Shown here: in pieces, positions 63,350 to 64,000 of the stretch
How positions within the stretch are numbered: position 1 is the stretch's first letter
Layout: each line of letters starts with the position of its first letter
NCBI RefSeq assembly: GCF_017795885.1
Contig: NZ_CP059297.1
Span: 186,001 to 250,000 of the forward strand
Reading direction: 5' to 3'
From: Brevundimonas sp. AJA228-03
Lineage (GTDB): Bacteria > Pseudomonadota > Alphaproteobacteria > Caulobacterales > Caulobacteraceae
Length of the DNA: 64,000 nucleotides
Notes under the pieces: generated by a model
What the model saw: the letters and a program-made list of their open reading frames with translations, nothing else
What the model was told of the DNA's origin: nothing
The model's database searches: none
Program-made: the position numbers and the translations under genes

Positions 63350-64000
63350 TCACCGCGCGATTGCGGCGTCCACGGCGGCGCGCTGCAGGGCGAACAGGTC
63401 GTTGCAGCCCCGTTCGGCCAGCTGGAACAGCCGGTCGAACTCGGGACGGGAGAAGCCGCGCTTCTCGCCCGTGGCCTGGATCTCGACGATGGTGCCCGAG
63501 CCGGTCAGGACGAAATTGCCGTCGGCCTCGGCGTTGGAATCCTCTTCGTAGTCGAGGTCCAGCACCGGCGTATCGGCGAAGATCCCGCAGGAGACGGCCG
63601 CGACCTGATCCAGGATCGGATCGGTCTTCATGACCCCCTCGGCCCGCAGGTAGTTCAGGGCCGTGGCCATGGCGACCCAGGCCCCGGTGATCGAGGCGGT
63701 GCGGGTGCCACCGTCGGCCTGGATGACGTCGCAGTCGATCAGCACCTGACGCTCGCCCAGCGCCTTCAGGTCGACCACGGCGCGAAGGCTCCGGCCGATC
63801 AATCGTTGAATTTCCTGCGTCCGGCCCGACTGTTTGCCGGCGGCGGCCTCGCGGCGGCCGCGGGTGTGGGTGGCGCGGGGCAGCATGCCGTATTCGGCCG
63901 TGACCCAGCCCGCCCCCTTTCCGCGCATCCAGCCGGGCACGCTTTCCTCGACCGAGGCGGTCACCAGCACCTTCGTGTGGCCGAACGAGACGAGACAGGA
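63350..64000 (-). CDS. rph: Ribonuclease PH, 5' part beyond window edge
   Basis: The phosphorolytic exoribonuclease that trims tRNA 3' ends. The frame stays open to base 64000, so the N-terminus is missing; about 216 residues are visible. Landmarks: [60 protein letters not shown] and [20 protein letters not shown], all diagnostic for RNase PH. It is the third RNA 3'-processing gene near this end of the window. Confidence 0.95.
   Translation of the reverse strand, partial: SCLVSFGHTKVLVTASVEESVPGWMRGKGAGWVTAEYGMLPRATHTRGRREAAAGKQSGRTQEIQRLIGRSLRAVVDLKALGERQVLIDCDVIQADGGTRTASITGAWVAMATALNYLRAEGVMKTDPILDQVAAVSCGIFADTPVLDLDYEEDSNAEADGNFVLTGSGTIVEIQATGEKRGFSRPEFDRLFQLAERGCNDLFALQRAAVDAAIAR

Overview
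The window is high-GC (roughly two thirds G+C) alphaproteobacterial chromosome. A gcrA cell-cycle regulator gene with a CtrA-type site and clustered GANTC sites upstream, Tad/Cpa pilus genes and the overall gene set point to Caulobacterales. A Brevundimonas-like genome is my best guess, by inference only. Most of it is ordinary housekeeping chromosome; I see no prophage, CRISPR array or biosynthetic cluster.

Layout. 1-3117: end of a Tad pilus locus (cpaF partial, tadB, tadC). 3210-9736: SRPBCC protein, SRP RNA, nudC, a four-helix-bundle gene boxed in by heptamer arrays, kdsB, a membrane cytochrome c, an NlpC/P60 protein and an M17 aminopeptidase. 10140-18577: TPR protein, tandem DUF4168 protein, an IscU-like protein, yidD-thrS with a toxin-antitoxin pair, then a beta-oxidation pair (thiolase and FadJ-type enzyme). 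18643-25368: hydrolase, lipoproteins, the argH-lptM-lysA operon divergent from tlpA, and a MarR-type regulator pair. 25412-40502: tRNA-Met, PQQ-type sugar dehydrogenase, gcrA, apaG, dCTP deaminase, two MFS transporters, dapE, an M20 hydrolase, a low-GC metalloprotease and an orphan ABC ATPase. 40690-47365: the tsaB-rimI-fur-miaB-phoH-ybeY-lnt cluster followed by an xre regulator. 47366-48202: an IS5-family insertion sequence. 48292-64000: coaBC-dut, rimP-nusA-ylxR-infB, rbfA-truB-rpsO-pnp and the 3' part of rph.

Genes that work together include translation and RNA maturation (rimP, nusA, infB, rbfA, truB, rpsO, pnp, rph, ybeY, miaB, tsaB, rimI, thrS), lysine and arginine synthesis (dapE, lysA, argH), envelope assembly (lnt, lptM, yidD, kdsB) and fatty-acid degradation.

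The most unusual content is repetitive. (1) A four-helix-bundle gene has its start, its probable ribosome-binding site and its stop inside two mutually complementary GGGATTA heptamer arrays. A second, gene-less array pair sits at another convergent gene junction. Together they look like a mobile or RNA-structured element related in logic to 23S rRNA intervening sequences. (2) A dispersed hairpin repeat of about 43 bp keeps its stem through compensatory base changes. (3) MITE-like elements with inverted ends occur in several gaps, and one supplies the Shine-Dalgarno of truB. (4) The toxin-antitoxin pair coupled to thrS has an antitoxin that appears to lack its DNA-binding helices.
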